Below are positions 18,450-27,114 of a DNA stretch of 64,000 nt, piece by piece. The stretch covers positions 124,001-188,000 of the forward strand of contig PKFB01000060.1 of assembly GCA_002919305.1 (NCBI GenBank). Direction: 5' to 3'. The DNA is from Actinomycetales bacterium. Lineage in GTDB: Bacteria; Actinomycetota; Actinomycetes; Mycobacteriales; Micromonosporaceae. A model generated the notes under the pieces. It saw nothing but the letters and a program-made list of their open reading frames with translations. It was not told the origin of the DNA and made no database searches. The position numbers were made by a program, and so were the translations under genes. Within the stretch, counting starts at the first letter, position 1, and each line of letters opens with the position of its first letter.

Positions 18450-19519
18450 ACGCGTCAGGCACTGGGGACCAGGGGAGGGGGACCAGGGGTACGCGTCGGG
18501 AGACCCAGGACCAGGGAACACGCCCCGACCGACGCGGCGAGGGTACGCGGCGGGAACGCCGGGACGCGGCCGTAGTGCCAGAGGCGGAGTTCCGCTCCTA
18601 CTACGGCCGCCCCATCATCAAGGCCCCGGTGTGGCGATACGACATCCCCGCGTACCTGTTCACCGGTGGCCTCGCCGCCGGATCCGCGTTGGTCGCCGCC
18701 GGAGGCGACCTCACCGGCCGACCAGCACTGCGACGCGCCGGCCGTCTGACCACCCTGGCCGCACTCAGCGCCAGCACCTATTTCCTGATCAACGACCTGG
18801 GGCGGCCGGAACGCTTCCACCACATGCTGCGGGTCGCCAAACCCACCTCACCGATGTCGGTGGGGTCCTGGATCCTCGCCGCGTTTGGCGCCACCGCCGG
18901 GCCCGCCGCCGTCAGTGAACTCGCACCGCTGCTACCCCGCCGTGGCCCGCTGGGCCTGGTCCGGCGCCTCGCACCGAGTGCCGGGCGGGTCGCCGGAATC
19001 GGCGCCGCCATGATCGCCCCCGCGTTGGCCACCTACACCGGGGTCCTGCTGGCCGACACCGCCGTCCCCTCCTGGCACGAGGCGTACCCCGAACTCCCCT
19101 TCATCTTCGCCGGCAGCGCCTTGGCGAGCGCAGCCGGCGCTGGGTTGATCGCTGCCCCTGTTGAGCAGACCAGTCCTCTCAGGAGACTGGCCCTGGCCGG
19201 TGCCGCCATCGAACTGGCCGGAGCGCACAGCGTCGAGACCCGTCTGGGGTTGCTGAGCGAGCCATACACCACCGGCCGAGCCGGCCGCCTGCTGCGCGCC
19301 GGACGGACCCTCACCGCACTCGGAGTCGCGGGAGCACTTCTTGGGCGACGCAGCCGTGTGGTGTCGGCGCTGTCGGGGGCGGCGCTGCTGACCGCCTCAG
19401 CGCTCACCAGATTCGGCATCTTCGCCGGTGGAGTGCGTTCCGCTGAGGATCCCAAGTACACAGTGGGGCCGCAACGAAACCGCCTTACAGGCCGAGAGAA
19501 CGGGCGGGAGCGACGGTGA
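18446..19519 (+). CDS. NrfD/PsrC-type membrane subunit of formate dehydrogenase
   Basis: 357 residues from the ATG that overlaps the fdhB stop (ATGA) with GGGAGG 6 nt upstream. A low-complexity Arg/Gly/Thr-rich stretch of about 50 residues comes first, then VWRYDIPAYLFTGGLAAGSA typical of NrfD, and several further helices (FLINDLGRPERFHHMLRV, WILAAFGATAGPAAVSEL, AMIAPALATYTGVLL, FIFAGSALASAAGAGLI). NrfD subunits take electrons from the iron-sulfur protein to the quinone pool without haem. Third gene of the fdhABC operon. The N-terminal tail contains two GGTACGCG octamers and looks like an insertion of repetitive DNA. Confidence 0.88.
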   Translation: MNASGTGDQGRGTRGTRRETQDQGTRPDRRGEGTRRERRDAAVVPEAEFRSYYGRPIIKAPVWRYDIPAYLFTGGLAAGSALVAAGGDLTGRPALRRAGRLTTLAALSASTYFLINDLGRPERFHHMLRVAKPTSPMSVGSWILAAFGATAGPAAVSELAPLLPRRGPLGLVRRLAPSAGRVAGIGAAMIAPALATYTGVLLADTAVPSWHEAYPELPFIFAGSALASAAGAGLIAAPVEQTSPLRRLALAGAAIELAGAHSVETRLGLLSEPYTTGRAGRLLRAGRTLTALGVAGALLGRRSRVVSALSGAALLTASALTRFGIFAGGVRSAEDPKYTVGPQRNRLTGRENGRERR

Positions 19520-19558
19520 CCGTCGTACCGGATTTGAGGGCCCATTACAGTGCCGGGT

Positions 19559-19651
19559 GGAGGCGTTTAGGTGGCTGGTGCCCCTCCCGGTCTTCAAAAC
19601 CGGTGTGGCCCGGTATCCGGGTCAGGCGGGTTCGATTCCCGTCCGCCTCCG
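19559..19651 (+). tRNA. selC: tRNA-Sec (TCA)
   Basis: 93 nt with acceptor GGAGGCG/CGCCTCC, anticodon loop CTTCAAA (TCA), a long extra arm around GCCCGGTATCCGGGT and T-arm GCGGGTTCGATTCCCGT, discriminator G. The length, extended arm and UCA anticodon are diagnostic. It begins 40 nt after fdhC, so it may be cotranscribed with the enzyme that needs it. No CCA is encoded. Confidence 0.95.
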
Positions 19652-19788
19652 CTACCACCGCACGCGCATCTTTGACCCGCAGCAAGGTGGGGCGGGCGCG
19701 GTGTGTTGTCGCTGCTTCCGGGCAATAGCTCCCGATCTTGTCACCACCAACAGCGATAACAAGACCAATGTGGACGGCCTCCGTCCCA

Positions 19789-19806
19789 TCATCCCGTTCG
19801 GGATGA
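19789..19806 (-). terminator. Hairpin at the trailer end of the CRISPR array
   Basis: TCATCCCG-TT-CGGGATGA, an 8-bp perfect stem, lies 28 nt beyond the degenerate last repeat. It is well placed to end the minus-strand CRISPR transcript or the selC transcript from the left. Confidence 0.4.
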
Positions 19807-19833
19807 GGTAGGCCTGCTCAAAGACGGAAGCCA

Positions 19834-20227
19834 GAAGCACCTTCACGTGCGTGGGGAGGAACCACCGACCAGTACAGCCGCCACGAGACCGTCAGGAACA
19901 CCCCCACGTGCGTGGGGAGGAGTGCACATGGCCATCAGTGGCGCCCTGGGCACCAGGAACACCCCCACGTGCGTGGGGAGGAGGCACGCGCCCCTCTAGC
20001 CCTCGTCGCGGGCAGCGGAACACCCCCACGTGCGTGGGGAGGAGCACGACGATCACCACCACCTACGGAACGTGGGCGGAACACCCCCACGTGCGTGGGG
20101 AGGAGCGGATCCCAATTGGCATCCCCTAGCTAAGGAGCGGAACACCCCCACGTGCGTGGGGAGGAGTCCGTGATCCAGCGCGGCGCCGGACGCCGGTGGG
20201 GAACACCCCCACGTGCGTGGGGAGGAG
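19834..20227 (-). CRISPR. Type I-E-like CRISPR array, 7 repeats, 6 spacers, no cas genes nearby
   Basis: 28-nt repeats at 19834, 19895, 19956, 20017, 20078, 20139 and 20200, each separated by exactly 33 nt (period 61). Six are identical; the one at 19834 has five differences and so marks the old (trailer) end. The reverse complement of the repeat (CTCCTCCCCACGCACGTGGG then GGTGTTCC) follows the I-E pattern, so transcription should run leftwards from an AT-richer leader at 20228-20330. No cas gene lies in the window. Spacers showed no match to this window by eye. Confidence 0.95.
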
Positions 20228-20716
20228 AGGACGCGACCTGGGCTTTTACATGTCGCCTTGCATAACTGGACCGATCCGGTCCGCAAACTTCACTTACTAC
20301 TATCACCTCAAAACGATATGAAAGGGGTTTCTCTTGTCGCTCTCGTAGAGCAACTGCTCGGAAGCACACTTTAGCTGCTGAGTGTCGGGTTTCTGTGTGC
20401 AGAAGGTCGCTCATCGTCTCACTTGGGCGGGTTGGCGGCGTGACCTTGCCGTAGGCCAGGGGCAGCCGGACGGGGTGTCCTGGATCTCCTTTGCGGTTGG
20501 AGATCGGCGGGAATGCCGGGGAGAGCCGCCGGGTTGTACCAAGATGGTTGGAAGTTTCTGCGCACGTGGTTTTACCCACGTCCACGGACTCCGTGGGCGT
20601 GGTGCTGTTTCTGCTCTACCTCGTAGTTCAGGAGATGGTGTGACCGCCGCTGTGACAACCAGCCGGCGTCCCGCGACCGCGGTACGCGTACCTCTCAATC
20701 TCTACGAGGAGATAGC
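20228..20716. other. CRISPR leader and long 5' region of the cold-shock gene
   Basis: The left 100 nt are AT-rich and fit a CRISPR leader for the leftward array. The right half is the upstream region of the cold-shock gene and contains a strong stem-loop: CCACGTCCACGG (20576-20587), loop ACT, CCGTGGGCGTGG (20591-20602), 12 pairs including one G-U, about 115 nt before the start codon. Long structured leaders are common for csp mRNAs. Confidence 0.5.
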
Positions 20717-20920
20717 ATGGCGCAGGGAACCGTGAAATGGTTCAGCGACGAGAAGGGCTACGGCTTCATCACCGTTGACGGCGGTGGTAAGGACGTCTTC
20801 GTCCACTTCTCCGCGATCGAGGCGAACGGCTTCCGGAGCCTGAGCGAGAACCAGCGGGTGGAGTTCGACGTCGTTCAGGGTCCGAAGGGCCTGCAAGCTG
20901 AGCACGTCGTCCTCCTGTAA
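20717..20920 (+). CDS. Cold-shock protein, CspA family
   Basis: 67 residues, the standard single cold-shock domain. RNP1 (KGYGFIT) and RNP2 (DVFVHFS) nucleic-acid-binding motifs are intact, with W8 and F9 of [13 protein letters not shown] also present. It binds single-stranded RNA/DNA and acts as an RNA chaperone in the cytoplasm. GAGGAG lies 5 nt before the ATG. Its long structured leader hints at post-transcriptional control. It is flanked by the CRISPR array and selB, both apparently independent transcription units. Confidence 0.97.
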   Translation: MAQGTVKWFSDEKGYGFITVDGGGKDVFVHFSAIEANGFRSLSENQRVEFDVVQGPKGLQAEHVVLL

Positions 20921-20979
20921 GGCGTACTAACTAAGTCCGCGGATTCCGTGAGATCTAACGGGATCTGCTCGTTCTGAGG

Positions 20980-21022
20980 TGGCCTCTCATCGGAGCGTCC
21001 TACGCCCGGTGAGGGGCCATTT
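20980..21022 (+). terminator. Terminator of the cold-shock gene
   Basis: TGGCCTCTCATCGG and CCGGTGAGGGGCCA pair over 14 positions with two G-U pairs and a 12-nt loop, followed by TTT. It starts 60 nt after the stop codon. Confidence 0.7.
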
Positions 21023-21119
21023 GGCGCGCTTCTTGTCAGTGCGGCAACGGCATCGGAGAGCGTGCGTCGCACAGGCCGGCCCCGCGTGATACATGACGCG
21101 CCGCGCCGATCGGGGCGCG

Positions 21120-21150
21120 TTGACAACGCACATCCGATGGAATCTGATAA
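21120..21150 (+). promoter_or_regulatory. Possible selB promoter
   Basis: TTGACA (21120-21125) and TGATAA (21145-21150) are separated by 19 nt, slightly long, about 77 nt upstream of the selB start. Confidence 0.35.
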
Positions 21151-21226
21151 GGCGATCTTGCCGTAAAGCGCGGTCAATCGGGCGTTTCGCGACGGCTCCA
21201 AGGCGGGAGTAAGCGGGAGGCAGGGT

Positions 21227-23002
21227 ATGCACGTCATCGCTACGGCCGGCCACGTCGACCACGGCAAGTCCACCCTGATCCGGGCTCTGACCGGGATGGA
21301 GCCGGACCGGTTGGCTGAGGAGCAGCGCCGGGCGATGACCATCGATCTGGGGTTCGCGTGGGCCACGCTGCCCTCGGGTGAGGTGGTGGCGTTCGTTGAC
21401 GTGCCGGGGCATGAGCGGTTCGTCTCCAACATGTTGGCGGGGGTGGGACCGGCACCGGCTGCGATGATCGTCGTGGCGGCTGATGAGGGGTGGAAGCCGC
21501 AGTCCGCTGAGCATCTGGCCGCCTTGGACGCGTTGGGGGTGCGGTACGGCTTACTCGTGGTCACCCGCTCGGACCTGGCTGACCCGTGGGCGGCCGCGGT
21601 GGACGCACACGCGCGGATCGCGCGTACCAGCCTGGGGGCCGTCGAGACGGTCGTGGTGAGCGGGGTGACCGGTGAGGGTCTGGATGAGCTGCGGGCCGCC
21701 CTTGACCGGTTGGTCGCGCGGATGCCGCCGCCGGATCTGGCCGCGCCGGTGAGGTTGTGGATCGACCGCGCGTTCACGATCCGCGGCAGCGGCACGGTGG
21801 TGACCGGGACCCTCGGCGCGGGCGTGGTCCACCTCGGTGACGAGTTGGAGTTCTCCGGCACCGGCAAGCCGGTGAGGGTACGCGGGATGCAGTCGCTCGG
21901 GGTCGCCGCGGAGTCTGTGTCGGCGGTGGCGCGGGTGGCGTTGAATCTGCGGGGCGTCCCCCGGGAGCAGATCCACCGGGGCGATGCGTTGGTGACGCCG
22001 GGGCGGTTCTGGTTCACGGACGTGGTGGACATCCGCTGCCACGGTGACCCGGTGGCTGATCTGCCATCTACGGTGACCCTCCACATCGGATCGGCGGCGG
22101 TTCCGGTGCGAGTGCGGCCGTTGGGGGTGGACACCGCGCGGCTGCGGTTGGCGCGGGCGCTGCCCTTGTGGATTGGGGACCGGGCGTTGCTGCGGGATCC
22201 AGGGCGGCATCACATCTTTGGCGGTATCACGGTGCTGGATGTGGACCCGCCGCCGTTGACGCGGCGGGGCGCGGCGGCGGCCCGTGCGGCGGTGCTGGAA
22301 GGTATGGACGGCCGCGCGGATGAGACCGCCGAGGTGCGGCGCCGTGGCCTGATTCGGCGCGGTGACCTGGTGCGGATGGGGGTCCCGGTCTCCGGTACGC
22401 CGGTCGCAGGTGACTGGCTGGTCGACTCGAAGCGTTGGGAGGCGTGGCGACGCCGCCTGGGAGATGAGGTTGAACAGTGGGGCCGGGAGCATCCGCTGGA
22501 CCCCGGGGCTCCGGTGGAGGCATTGCGGCAGGCGTTGGGGCTGCCTGATCGGGCGCTAGTGGAGGCCCTGGTGACGCCGCCGCTGGTGGCGCGTGGTGGC
22601 CGGGTACATCGGGAGGGGCAGGGTGCCTTGCCGGCTCCGGTGGCGGCGGCCGTGGAGCAGATCCGCCGTGACCTGGCCGATCAGCCGTTCCAGGCCCCGG
22701 AGGCGGGGCGGTTGGCACAGCTGGGGCTGGGGCCGCGGGAGATCGGGGCCGCGGTCCGGGTGGGGGCGCTGGTGGCCTTGGCCGACAACGTGGTGCTGCT
22801 GCCGGACGCCTTCGATAAAGCGCTGGAGGTGCTGGCTGGGTTGCCGCAGCCGTTCACCGCCAGCGAGGCACGGAAGGCGTTGGGAACCTCACGTCGCGTT
22901 GTGGTGCCGTTGCTGGAGTGGCTTGATCGACAAGGAAAAACTCGCCGGTTGCCCGACAGTCGTCGGGTCGTGATTCGGTTTACCGGCGCCGGTGACGGGT
23001 AG
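21227..23002 (+). CDS. selB: Selenocysteine-specific translation elongation factor SelB
   Basis: 591 residues, close to the 614 of E. coli SelB. GTPase motifs: G1 AGHVDHGKST (7-16), the MTIDLGFAW switch, G3 DVPGHERFVSNM and G4-like TRSD; the DLGFAW/DLGYAY-type switch separates SelB from EF-Tu. EF-Tu-like domains 2 and 3 follow (FTIRGSGTVVTGTL), then a C-terminal series of winged-helix domains (EARKALGTSRRVVVPLLEWL) that bind the SECIS hairpin. It carries Sec-tRNA-Sec to UGA codons next to a SECIS. The start ATG has GGGAGG with 6-nt spacing. It complements fdhA and selC on the left; selA and selD must be elsewhere. Confidence 0.97.
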   Translation: MHVIATAGHVDHGKSTLIRALTGMEPDRLAEEQRRAMTIDLGFAWATLPSGEVVAFVDVPGHERFVSNMLAGVGPAPAAMIVVAADEGWKPQSAEHLAALDALGVRYGLLVVTRSDLADPWAAAVDAHARIARTSLGAVETVVVSGVTGEGLDELRAALDRLVARMPPPDLAAPVRLWIDRAFTIRGSGTVVTGTLGAGVVHLGDELEFSGTGKPVRVRGMQSLGVAAESVSAVARVALNLRGVPREQIHRGDALVTPGRFWFTDVVDIRCHGDPVADLPSTVTLHIGSAAVPVRVRPLGVDTARLRLARALPLWIGDRALLRDPGRHHIFGGITVLDVDPPPLTRRGAAAARAAVLEGMDGRADETAEVRRRGLIRRGDLVRMGVPVSGTPVAGDWLVDSKRWEAWRRRLGDEVEQWGREHPLDPGAPVEALRQALGLPDRALVEALVTPPLVARGGRVHREGQGALPAPVAAAVEQIRRDLADQPFQAPEAGRLAQLGLGPREIGAAVRVGALVALADNVVLLPDAFDKALEVLAGLPQPFTASEARKALGTSRRVVVPLLEWLDRQGKTRRLPDSRRVVIRFTGAGDG

Positions 23003-23178
23003 CGGTGAGGGTGTCGGACGGGCTAACCGGCGGTATCCGGTGGGTCTTTCCGGAATTGTGGTCGAGGGTTCGGGATCCGGTCGGGCTGGACGTCCGGGAG
23101 GGCGGACGGCCCGACCGAATCGTGAGCAGCCCAGGGCACGCAAGCCTGGGCGACGCCAGACCGCGCCGGAGGTGGACG

Positions 23179-23511
23179 ATGAGGTGGCGTGGCGACGCGG
23201 AAGTGGATCGTCTGTGGGATGAGTTCCACCGGGCGGTGAACATGACGTCTCGGGAGCTGCGGGAGTGGCTCCTGACCGAGGCCTCGGACGAGGGGACCTT
23301 CCCACCCGATCCTGATCTTGGGTTGCCGGAGCCTGGGCGCAGCGTGGTACGCGTCCTCACCAAGCGCAAGACGGATCTGACCGACGAGGATCTGGCTGTC
23401 ATGCAGGAGGTGACCGAGCAGATCGAGCGGGAGCTGAGTGCAGGACCGGACACCTCACCGGAGTGGCGGCATGCTCTGATGAGCCTCGGCCATGACCCCC
23501 TTAAGGACTGA
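23179..23511 (+). CDS. DUF3140 protein
   Basis: 110 residues from ATG 23179, chosen for its GGAGG at 6-nt spacing. Core pattern VDRLWDEFHRAVNMTSRELR followed by EWLLTEASD, then GRSVVRVLTKRKTDLTDEDL, fits DUF3140, small cytoplasmic actinobacterial proteins of unknown role. It is the same direction as selB but 176 nt away. The DUF2795 genes that converge on it from the right often share stress-related neighbourhoods with such proteins, but no function can be assigned. Confidence 0.8.
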   Translation: MRWRGDAEVDRLWDEFHRAVNMTSRELREWLLTEASDEGTFPPDPDLGLPEPGRSVVRVLTKRKTDLTDEDLAVMQEVTEQIERELSAGPDTSPEWRHALMSLGHDPLKD

Positions 23512-23584
23512 CCTCAAGGAGTGACGCGGCACCCCGCGACCCCGCCACCGGGTCGGAGCCGGCGGCTGAAAACGGCGCCGCCAA

Positions 23585-23776
23585 TCACCGCAGCTCGCTG
23601 ATGGCTTCGCTGACGTGCATCGGGGAGTTGACGTGCTCCGGCGGCAGTGACCGTAACGCCTCGAGCATCTCTGTGCTGGCACCTTCTTCCTGGGCCCGCC
23701 GGATTAGATCTTCGCGGGAAACCGGATAGTCCAACCCACCGATGTGCTTCTGGATCTCAATAAGGTTCGTGGACAT
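23585..23776 (-). CDS. DUF2795 protein
   Basis: 63 residues. The pattern IQKHIGGLDYPVSREDLI followed by RRAQEEGASTEMLEALRSLP is the DUF2795 signature (DFPADKDDLI...A.K.GA....V..L..LP). These are small helical proteins of unknown function widespread in actinobacteria. No clear Shine-Dalgarno; a TATATC box lies just before the ATG, so it may be leaderless. It is followed on the same strand by nothing and converges on the DUF3140 gene. Confidence 0.8.
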   Translation of the reverse strand: MSTNLIEIQKHIGGLDYPVSREDLIRRAQEEGASTEMLEALRSLPPEHVNSPMHVSEAISELR

Positions 23777-23963
23777 ACCGGAGATATACCCCAGTTAACT
23801 AGGTGTGACACGCGCTTGCGGCAGGCGGGCACCGTCTGCGGCGCACGCATGAAGATGCCCCTGATCACAGGGGCAGCTTAGGGGTATATGGTGCACATAA
23901 GGCGTTACGTGAAGCGCATAGGGCGCATCCGATGGTGACACGTGATGACACCATGTCCAGGGG

Positions 23964-24278
23964 TCACCGCTCCAGTCCTTTCTGCAGTTCTTCCTGATCG
24001 GAAGACTGGGAGGCCTGCTGGGCCAGGGTTGGCTTGCCGCGTCGTCGAAGCTGTTCAGCCAGCTGGGCGGGGGTGGGGATGCGGTATGGATCAACCCGGA
24101 CCGAGCGGGTGACCTCGTCGCGATTCGCGTAATTCCTGGATGGGATGGCTTGGAGGGCCTTCACGACCTCCTTCGAGGCGCCCGCCTTCTGAGCCGCCTG
24201 GATCAGATCATCCTTGTCCGCGGGGAAGTCAACATCCTGGAGCGCGTTCAGGACTTCCTGGACAGTGGTGTGGGGCAT
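23964..24278 (-). CDS. DUF2795 protein with C-terminal extension
   Basis: 104 residues from the ATG at 24278, which has AGGAGG with 5-nt spacing. Residues 1-60 repeat the DUF2795 pattern (VLNALQDVDFPADKDDLIQA, AQKAGASKEVVKALQAIPSR), paralogous to the gene at 23585-23776. A charged tail rich in Gln, Glu and Arg follows (QLAEQLRRRGKPTLAQQASQ). The two DUF2795 genes are separated by 187 nt and probably arose by duplication. Function unknown. Confidence 0.8.
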   Translation of the reverse strand: MPHTTVQEVLNALQDVDFPADKDDLIQAAQKAGASKEVVKALQAIPSRNYANRDEVTRSVRVDPYRIPTPAQLAEQLRRRGKPTLAQQASQSSDQEELQKGLER

Positions 24279-24754
24279 GGCTTCCTCCTGTGACCGGTGG
24301 CCGGGATCGAGTAGGACTCGGCTCAACACGATCCGTTGATCCGGTACCCGAGACCTTCTCGACAAAACAGACGGTCACGTGCGTCACGCCCCACCGGTCC
24401 ATCCTGCGGTGTGCCCCTGGCGGATCGTTTGGGGCGACAGGACGGTTGCGGAGCAGCGGGCGATGACATCTGACCGGTGTTATTTCTGTTTCACTCCCGG
24501 GATGATCTGGTATGGCACATTTTAAGGGTTTTAGGTGGCACTTTAGGGACCGTATCGGATCGGTAGCTTTAGGCGGCTTTAGGGTGTGCCTGGACTCGGC
24601 TCTGGAACCGTCTGCGACGCGCGGATGTGGTGGGTGCCGGCCTCTCGCCACAGGTGTCTGCTGGGCCTGGGTGGGCGTAGTGAAGGCAGCCAGGCGAGTG
24701 AGGACGGGCAGGAGCGGTGAGGGGTAGTGAGGACGGTGGGCTGCGGGAGGACGG
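24279..24754. other. Intergenic with a cluster of TTTAGG repeats
   Basis: About 475 nt with no supported gene. Five close copies of a T-rich motif, TTTTAAGGG, TTTTAGGTG, CTTTAGGGA, CTTTAGGCG and CTTTAGGGT, start at 24520, 24529, 24541, 24567 and 24577. The rest has no visible gene or strong structure; the right end is the 3' flank of the alcohol dehydrogenase. Confidence 0.45.
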
Positions 24755-25798
24755 CTAGGACGGGAGGAGGACGGCGCGGCCGGTTATCAGGCCGTCCCGC
24801 AGCCGCTGATAGACCTCCAGCGCCTCATCCAGTGGAAACATCTCCACGTGGATTTCGATCTTTCCGACGGCGGCCAGCTCCGCTACTTCGAACAACTCGC
24901 CCCGCGTACCCCAGTAGGGCATGGTGACCGTCGTGCTCCACGGCAGGGAACCGAACCTGACCGGTAGGGTTCCGCCGGCCAGGCCAACCAGGGAGATGTC
25001 TGACTCGCTCCCCGCGATGGCCGCCGCGGTGGCCATGGTGTCGTCGGAGCCCACGCAGTCCACCACCAGTGAGGCCCCTTGACCCCTAGTCAAGTCCCGG
25101 ACCCCGCCGATGACGTCTTCGGCTGTTGACAGGGTGTGGTGGGCTCCCGCCCGCTGGGCCAGCTGCAATTTGTCTGGAGCGATGTCTACCGCGATCACGG
25201 TCGCCGGTGACAGAGCCCGCAGCAGCTGCACCGCGGTGTGCCCCAGGCCTCCCACCCCGATCACCACCGCGGCGCTGCCGGGCATCAGGCGGCGCAGTGA
25301 GCGTTTGATGGCGTGGTACGGCGTCAACGCGGCATCGGTCAACGGAGCAGCGGTACGCGGATCCAGGCCCAACTGCCCCAGCGGAACCAGGAGGCGCGGG
25401 GATGGGATCAGCATGTACTCCGCCATGCCGCCGTCGATTCCCAAACCACCGCCGGCGTAGGGGAACTCTTCGGCGCGCAGGCAGTAGTTCTCCGCCCCTT
25501 GGGCGCACCGGTGGCACACGCCGCAACCCCACGGCCCGTACACCAGCACCGGTTCACCCACCGGCGGCCACTCCACCCCCGGGCCCCGCTCCTCCACCCA
25601 TCCGGCGGTCTCGTGGCCGAGGGTGAACGGCAGCCGGTACGGCAGTGTCCCCGCCGGCCAATCGATCACGTGGAGATCTGAGTGGCAGACACCGGCCCCC
25701 GCCACTTTGATGAGCACCTGACCCGGCCCTGGGCGCGGTATGGGCACCTCCCGCACCTGCGGATCCTGCTGCCATTCGACTAGTTGCACCGCCCGCAT
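24755..25798 (-). CDS. Zinc-dependent alcohol dehydrogenase (MDR family)
   Basis: 347 residues, standard for bacterial zinc ADHs. Catalytic zinc ligands lie in GVCHSDLHV (C38) and GHETAGWVEE (H60/E61); the structural zinc site is the four-cysteine loop CGVCHRCAQGAENYC. The Rossmann motif is GVGGLGHTAVQLL, with acidic VDIAPDK at the end of the second strand, favouring NAD+ over NADP+. It should oxidise a primary or secondary alcohol or reduce the aldehyde in the cytoplasm; the substrate cannot be told. It is divergent from an Acg-like flavoprotein across a 250-nt region. Confidence 0.92.
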   Translation of the reverse strand: MRAVQLVEWQQDPQVREVPIPRPGPGQVLIKVAGAGVCHSDLHVIDWPAGTLPYRLPFTLGHETAGWVEERGPGVEWPPVGEPVLVYGPWGCGVCHRCAQGAENYCLRAEEFPYAGGGLGIDGGMAEYMLIPSPRLLVPLGQLGLDPRTAAPLTDAALTPYHAIKRSLRRLMPGSAAVVIGVGGLGHTAVQLLRALSPATVIAVDIAPDKLQLAQRAGAHHTLSTAEDVIGGVRDLTRGQGASLVVDCVGSDDTMATAAAIAGSESDISLVGLAGGTLPVRFGSLPWSTTVTMPYWGTRGELFEVAELAAVGKIEIHVEMFPLDEALEVYQRLRDGLITGRAVLLPS

Positions 25799-26054
25799 CG
25801 CATCACTCCCAACGCTCCGTTATTTCGCGGTTACCCATCCCGGGAGTGCTCAATCGGCCCACGTTGGCCGGGTCGAGGTGAGCGGGCCAGCGGATGCCAG
25901 CGGATCTGGCATGGGGACAGCCGGATCCAGCGTGAGTCGATCGGGTACACGCGGTCGGCGGGAAGTCCGCGCCGTGCCAGGCTGCGTGAACCGGTGAGGA
26001 ATGGGGAAGGAAGGAGGAGAACGCGAAGAGTACAGCGGACCGGGAGGAGTCCTG

Positions 26055-27056
26055 GTGACTACTAACCGCACGTCATCCGTCGACCGCCCGATCACCGAGA
26101 CGCTGATCGAGGCTGCTGTCGTGGCCGGGGCCGCGCCATCGGTGCATAACACCCAACCATGGTTGTGGCGGGTTGGGTCTGACCGCTTGGAGTTATACGC
26201 AGAGCGCGAACGTCAGCTCACCGCCGCTGACCCGGACGGTCGGATGATGACCATCAGCTGCGGCGTCGCGCTACACCATGCCCGGCTCGCTCTCGCCGCT
26301 GACGGCTGGCGGGTCGACACCGCCCGCCTCCCCGACCCCGCCAACCCTGATCTCCTCGCCCGCATTGTCCTTACGGGCCAGGAGCCTGCTAGTGACGAGA
26401 CATTGCGGATGTATCAGAACATCCGGCTCCGTCACACGGACCGTCGTCCCGTCAGTAGGACGCCCGTACCGCCGCAGGCCTTGGAGACCCTTATCCAGGT
26501 GGCCTACCGGGAAGGCGCCCGGCTGCAGGTGTTACGCCCTGACGAGGTCAACGAACTGGCCATCGCGGTCTCCCATGCTGCTTCGGTGAACGCCGGAGAC
26601 CCCATGATCCAGGAGGAGCTCGCCCGCTGGGCTGGCGGTCAACGAGCCGACAACCTCGGGATACCGGATGAGGTGATCCCGCAGCATCAGCCGGAGACCA
26701 CCGTGCCTGTCCGCGATCTGGCCCGCACGGGGACGCTTCCAATCGGCGGTGAGCATGACCGTACGGCGGTGTACGCGCTTTTGCACGGCGACACCGATGA
26801 CGCGCTCGGATGGTTACGCGGAGGGGAGGCGCTCTCCGCGGTGTGGCTCGCCGCCACCGGCCTGGGGATCGGGGCCATGCCGATCAGCGAGGCGGTTGAG
26901 ATGCCGGCTAGTCGGCAGCGGCTTCGCCGCATCCTGAGCTACATCGGGTGGCCGTATGTGGCGTTGCGGCTGGGGATCCCCGATCCTGGACAGCCCGCGA
27001 TTCCGCGTACCCCACGGTTGCCCGCCGAAAAGATCGTGCGGCTTGTGGAGGCGTGA
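26055..27056 (+). CDS. Acg-like nitroreductase-family flavoprotein
   Basis: 333 residues from a GTG at 26055 preceded by GGAGGAG at 5-nt spacing (an ATG at 26001 is possible but poorly placed). Conserved family blocks are APSVHNTQPWLWRV near the N-terminus, RMMTISCGVALHHARLALA, RHTDRRPVSRTPVP, and GGEALSAVWLAATGLGIGAM near the C-terminus, which place it with the M. tuberculosis Acg/DosR-regulon subgroup. Those proteins bind FMN but lack a clear nitroreductase activity and are linked to dormancy and redox stress. Divergent from the alcohol dehydrogenase. Confidence 0.85.
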   Translation: MTTNRTSSVDRPITETLIEAAVVAGAAPSVHNTQPWLWRVGSDRLELYAERERQLTAADPDGRMMTISCGVALHHARLALAADGWRVDTARLPDPANPDLLARIVLTGQEPASDETLRMYQNIRLRHTDRRPVSRTPVPPQALETLIQVAYREGARLQVLRPDEVNELAIAVSHAASVNAGDPMIQEELARWAGGQRADNLGIPDEVIPQHQPETTVPVRDLARTGTLPIGGEHDRTAVYALLHGDTDDALGWLRGGEALSAVWLAATGLGIGAMPISEAVEMPASRQRLRRILSYIGWPYVALRLGIPDPGQPAIPRTPRLPAEKIVRLVEA

Positions 27057-27114
27057 CTGTAGAGACTGCGGACCTGAAGAGGCGTGACTGCTGGGCCGGG
27101 GCGGCACCAGCACG

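Noticed and set aside
19862-20199. CRISPR spacers targeting genes in this window
   Set aside because: No spacer matched any part of the window by eye; a genome search would be needed.
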